A stretch of DNA of 64,000 bases from Amaranthus tricolor (lineage: Eukaryota > Streptophyta > Magnoliopsida > Caryophyllales > Amaranthaceae). Positions 59,986-64,000 of the stretch are shown here, one piece after another. The DNA lies in assembly GCF_026212465.1 (NCBI RefSeq), contig NC_080052.1, positions 32,077,826 through 32,141,825 of the forward strand, read 5' to 3'. The position numbers were made by a program, and so were the translations under genes. Within the stretch, counting starts at the first letter, position 1. The number at the start of each line of letters is the position of its first letter. The notes below the pieces were generated by a model. That model ran no database searches and was not told the origin of the DNA. It saw nothing but the letters and a program-made list of their open reading frames with translations.

Positions 59986-60540
59986 CTGCAAAACAACAAG
60001 AACAGCAATCAAATTGGTAGCAGAAAGTTCCTATATCGCAACCCTGAATGATGTTAAACACATTCCTCCCACAAAGAATTGCTATGTGCTAAGTTTCACT
60101 CCCACTACCTAGTTCCTATGATCCCAACTGCTAGCAGCGCCTAGAAACATAGCACTGAAAAGGTCTTATAAATAGGCTTATGCACAAGCGGAATTCCAGA
60201 GAAGCTCTCAAGCAACGAAGCAACTGAATGGTGGAGATGACGAAAGGTGATATGTCTTTAGATATACACATGTTGGTGGAGCCAAAGGGGTCAAGGGTAA
60301 ATAAAAAATAACCCACAGTATGTGTTCCAGCTGAGTGTGTTCCTTGAAGAATGAGACTCTTAACTTAGCAAGAGGTAAGTAGTGTAGGACAACACAAAAT
60401 ATGGGAAAGGTGAGAACATTTCGATCTCTCCAACCAAAAATCCCCAAAAGCAATCAGAAAGTCCATGCACCAGAATACATATCTAGTGTCTTCAAGACTT
60501 CATTTTTTTCATTCTTGTCAAATATGGTAAAATGTATTAA
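59986..60540. other. DEAH9 upstream intron, non-transposon part
   Basis: No further helicase exon recognised on the minus strand; short ORFs lack family resemblance. Confidence 0.45.
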
Positions 60541-63200
60541 GGGATCAAGTTGAAAAACCGTACACCAATTTTGGTTACCACGTGGAAAACCCAAAACCTC
60601 AGGGTTACCACGTGGAATTTCCCTTATTTTTTTAACACTAAAGTTGTGAGCTTATAATATTTATTTTTTCTAGTTCTCTGTCAGCTATGTCAAATCCTGC
60701 TAATATCACGCCCAACATCAATTCAATTTCTATGTTGAATGGCTCAAACTTTAAAGAATAGACATGATATCTTTCAATTGTTCTTGGAGTTATGAATCTC
60801 GACCTTGCGTTCAGGATTGACTTTCTTGCCCTAGTAATTGAATTAAGTGCCTCTGATCAAAAGAGGGAGTTTGAAAGGTGAGAGAGGTCAAATCGCATGT
60901 GTATGATGATTATTAAAAAGAAAATTCCTAAAGCATTCAAGGGTATAATGTCTGATGACATAAATACAACAAAGGTTTTCCTCGAAGATACTGAAAAAAG
61001 ATTTGTCAAAAATAAAAGGATAAAACTAGTACAATTTTATCATCTTTAATTTTATTAAGAAATAAAGGTAATTGTAATATCAGAGAGTATATAATGGAAA
61101 TATCTCATCCAGCTTCAAAATTCAAAACACTAAAATATGAAATCTCTGAGGATTTAATAGTATACTTGGTGTTGATATTTCTTCCTGTAAGTTTTAACAA
61201 GTTTAAGGTGAGCTATAATTGTCAGAAAGAGACTTGGTCTCTGAATTAGCTCATCTCACATTGTGTACAAGAGGAAAGGTTGGAACTAGAAAAGACTGAA
61301 AGTGCTCATGTTGCCTTATACTTCAAAATCTAAAAGGAAAAGGATAGATCAACCAATGTCGTATATAATGATTGTTTCTTTTGTGGAATTCCTAATCACA
61401 GAAATAAGCAATGCAACAATTATCACGTTTGGTGTGTTAGAAAAGGTATGCTTCTTAGTTTTGTTCCGAGATTAATTTAGTTTCAGAGCCTAGACACACA
61501 TGGTGGATAGATTCTGGTGCAGCCACTCGCATCAGTACGAGTTGCCGAAAACTAACTGATGGTGAAAGATACACATATGTGGGAGACGACAAGACGCATA
61601 AAGTAGAAGCAATTGGAAAATTTAGATTATTGTTTAAGATTGGATTTTATTTGAATCTTAATGAAGTATTTATTGTATCGTCTTTTCGACGAAATATGAT
61701 TTCAGTTTCCGCTTTGAACAAATTTGTTTTTCTTGATCATTTGGAAATGAAATTTCAGTTTGTTTCATGATTCAAAGTTAGTTTGCTTCATATAATGAAT
61801 CCTTGCAGTTATCATTGTGGGGAATAAAAAGAAAGACGACTAATTAAAATTCGACATCATTATGGCATAAGAGATTAGGCCATAGCCCCAAAAGGAGAAT
61901 GGAAAGGCTTGTGTCTGAGAAAATTTTAGGACCTTTAATTTTCACAGACATGGATATGTGTTGAAGGTATTGAAGGAAAACAAACCAATCAAAGAAGATA
62001 TGATGCTAATAGGTCTTTGGATGTCTTAGAGCTTGTTCACACCGATATTTGTGGTCCGTTTCCAAGTCCCTCCTAGTATGGGCAACTATATTTTATCAAG
62101 TTCATAAACGATTATTATAGATATGGTTACATATATCTCATTCATGAAAAGGCTCAATCAATGGAGGTGTAAAAAAATTATAAGGCTGAAGTTGAAAATC
62201 AACATAACAAAAAGATTAAAGCCGTCAGATCTAATTGTGGGGTGAATACTATGAATATGGTCATTATGATAGTTCAGGTAGAAAACATCCAAGGCCTTTT
62301 GGTGAATTCTTAGAATAATGTGGTATTGTTCCTCAGTACACTAGCCTTGTACTCCAACTATGATTGTTGTTGTTGAGAGACGAAATAAGATTCTTAAGGA
62401 AATAGTAAGGATCATAATTAATCATTCTACTTTACCAGAGTCACTCTGGGAAGAAGAACTTTAGACCGCAGCTTATATTTAAAACAAAGTACCACCAAAA
62501 AGCAACTAAAAATAAGACCCCATATGAACTGTGGATTGGCAAAAACCAAATCTAATTCATTTTCATTTTTGGGGATGTCCAACTAAGGCACGGCTAAGGT
62601 ACCCTTGTGGCTAAGGGAGATGTTCAATCTTCATCGGTGCCCTATGAATGAATTTGAGAAAAAGAAAATGGAAAATATTCCTTATGCTCTGGCATTAAGA
62701 AGTTTAACGTATGCTCAAGTTTGCACTCATCTACATATAGCATACGTAACAGGGATGTTGGGACTTTATTTAAGCAATCAAGGATTAGAACATTGGAGAG
62801 CAATCAAAAGGTTTTACGATATTTACAGAGGACAAAGAAATACATATGTATAGAAGGACTGATAAGCTTAATGTTGTTGGTTATGCTGACTCCAATTTTG
62901 CTGGATGCATTGACACAATGCAATCCACTTCTGGTTATATTTATATGTTAGTTGAAAGTATTGTCTCATGGAAGAGTTTCAAACAATCCATTACGACATC
63001 TCCACTATGGCAACACTTCATGGTAATAACAAGAAGAGTTCAAAGTAGTCAAAATTTGTAGCTCTCAAATTCTTGGTTGTAAGGAAAGAGTTCATGGTAA
63101 CGAATTATCAATTACACATATTGGTACAAACTCTATGATTGTGGATCCGCTTATCAAGACATAACTAACCAAGCAGTTTGTTATTTCTACTATAGAGGAT
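60541..63200 (+). mobile_element. Decayed Ty1/copia element with RT deleted
   Basis: Gag-like start 'MSNPANITPNINSISMLNGS' (60687) with 'LGVMNLDLA', CCHC knuckle 'CFFCGIPNHRNKQC' (61376-61417), protease-adjacent 'TWWIDSGAATRI' in frame pieces (61500-61540), 'FRRNMISVSALNKF' (61687-61728), integrase 'LVHTDICGPFPS' (62033-62068), 'KTPYELWIGKNQI' (62514-62552), then directly RNase H-side 'RSLTYAQVCTHLHIAYVTGM' (62697-62756), 'VVGYADSNFAGCIDTMQSTS' (62875-62934) and 'IVSWKSFKQS'. The whole reverse transcriptase centre is missing. 'accacgtgg' motifs at 60579 and 60607 may be LTR remains. It lies antisense to the DEAH9 exons. Confidence 0.85.
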
Positions 63201-64000
63201 GTTTAGGTTTAGTGGGAATTTGTAAATTTAATTCATTGAACAAGTGTACACATTTTTTGTAATAAAGTTTTTGGTAGAAATAACGTTATGATAAAGTTTG
63301 ATTTTACACTGTAATTATATTATGATAATAGTTTGATCTTACTATTAAAGTGGACTAGTTGGATACGGACATGTTAAGAGCACATTGCATGTTGTTTCTA
63401 TGCTACACATCCACTTCATGATCTTTGTTATTCTTTTGTGTCGATACTATGGTCATTCATAGGTCTAGTTATGACAAATGTAGTGAAGGTTGCTTTGGTT
63501 TTTGCTGATATGATTAATGAGTGAAATTGGTTTCAGATACGTTACAATTTTGACGATATGGTGGAGCTCAAATTTGGTTTTATAATGATATTTGTTTATA
63601 CAATTTGTCATATAGCCCAAGTGGAAAATCCTTGGATCATAGTCTAACGTTGGGCTTATATGTAAATATATAAGTGTCTTTATCCCCAACTTAAAGTGAT
63701 CTAATTAAGTTAAAGGGTTTGGGCTTAACTGTATCAATACGTTGGGGGCCTTAAATGTGCAAACACTTAAGATCGTGTTCTATGATGGACTGAATATTAT
63801 GTATTCCTTTTCTATCTGAATCCCATTATCAAAGAAAATTGAAAGTGAGAACATTAAAGTTCGTCATTATAGAGAATATGTATTAGCCTAGAAGGTCTTT
63901 CTTGTTCTCCAAATTTCCTCGGTGTTATGGAATCAAGTACCCTTCAGTTTTGTCTTTTAATTTGTTCTTCTAATTCAACAAAAAGATCGTGTTTGTTAGA
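63201..64000. other. Right edge, nothing recognised
   Basis: AT-rich, possibly the 3' flank or LTR of the copia; no termini or exons identified. Missing DEAH9 exons are not visible here. Confidence 0.4.

Noticed and set aside
60131..60453. Minus-strand ORFs as missing DEAH9 exons
   Set aside because: No helicase motif (GKT, DEAH, QRxGRAGR) or HA2-like wording in them.

Overview
The window is nuclear DNA of a flowering plant, most likely a dicot. The evidence is AT-rich intergenic sequence, GT-AG introns, plant-specific gene families (class III peroxidase, IQD calmodulin-binding protein, GDSL lipase, DUF295 F-box relatives, plastid Mg-chelatase) and dense Ty1/copia, LINE, Stowaway, hAT and Helitron debris. 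The species cannot be fixed from the sequence; a Caryophyllales genome is a guess only. All assignments rest on reading the sequence, spliced by eye, with no database search.

Layout. 0-5 kb: end of a hAT-like element inside a decayed copia element, then the C-terminal half of a GDSL esterase/lipase gene and an LTR-like stretch. 5.5-12 kb (minus strand): a complete three-exon class III peroxidase (PER19-like), whose 5 kb second intron holds a Stowaway, tandem Helitron 3' ends and a LINE fragment. 12.3-14.4 kb: two related foldback elements with TIRs and (AAT)n arms. The larger is a 1.1 kb near-palindrome carrying two inverted tRNA-Ile-like sequences and two clusters of 34-bp palindromic modules, flanked by a perfect 8-bp duplication. 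14.8-24.7 kb: SINE-like tail, decayed LINE, Stowaways, minisatellite and a complete 965-bp hAT-like element. 25.6-26.6 kb (minus): DUF295 pseudogene with one frameshift and one stop. 27.1-30.6 kb: three tandem units, each with (TA)n arrays and paired MITE-free and MITE-filled copies of one sequence. 30.8-32.9 kb: decayed copia carrying a Stowaway.

33.5-35.2 kb (plus): complete CHLI gene (Mg-chelatase ATPase subunit, chlorophyll synthesis). 36.2-45.8 kb (plus): complete four-exon Nudix CoA-diphosphatase gene (NUDT15-like) whose 8.5 kb second intron contains an antisense copia element, a 1.5 kb TG..CA unit nested in it, and a second, sense copia 3' end. 46.5-47.8 kb: RTE-like LINE tails. 48.1-50.3 kb (minus): complete five-exon IQD9-like gene with a probable 5' UTR exon near 52.2-52.4 kb. 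52.6-56.3 kb: Stowaway-rich desert with a hAT-type element nested in a Stowaway arm, and a Helitron end. 56.7-60.0 kb (minus): last five exons of a DEAH9/DHX35-like RNA helicase; the upstream intron contains a decayed copia (60.5-63.2 kb) and the helicase core lies beyond the window or is lost.

The genes are unrelated housekeeping and plant-specific functions, not a pathway cluster. The most unusual part is the pair of modular foldback elements 0.3-2.4 kb upstream of the peroxidase.
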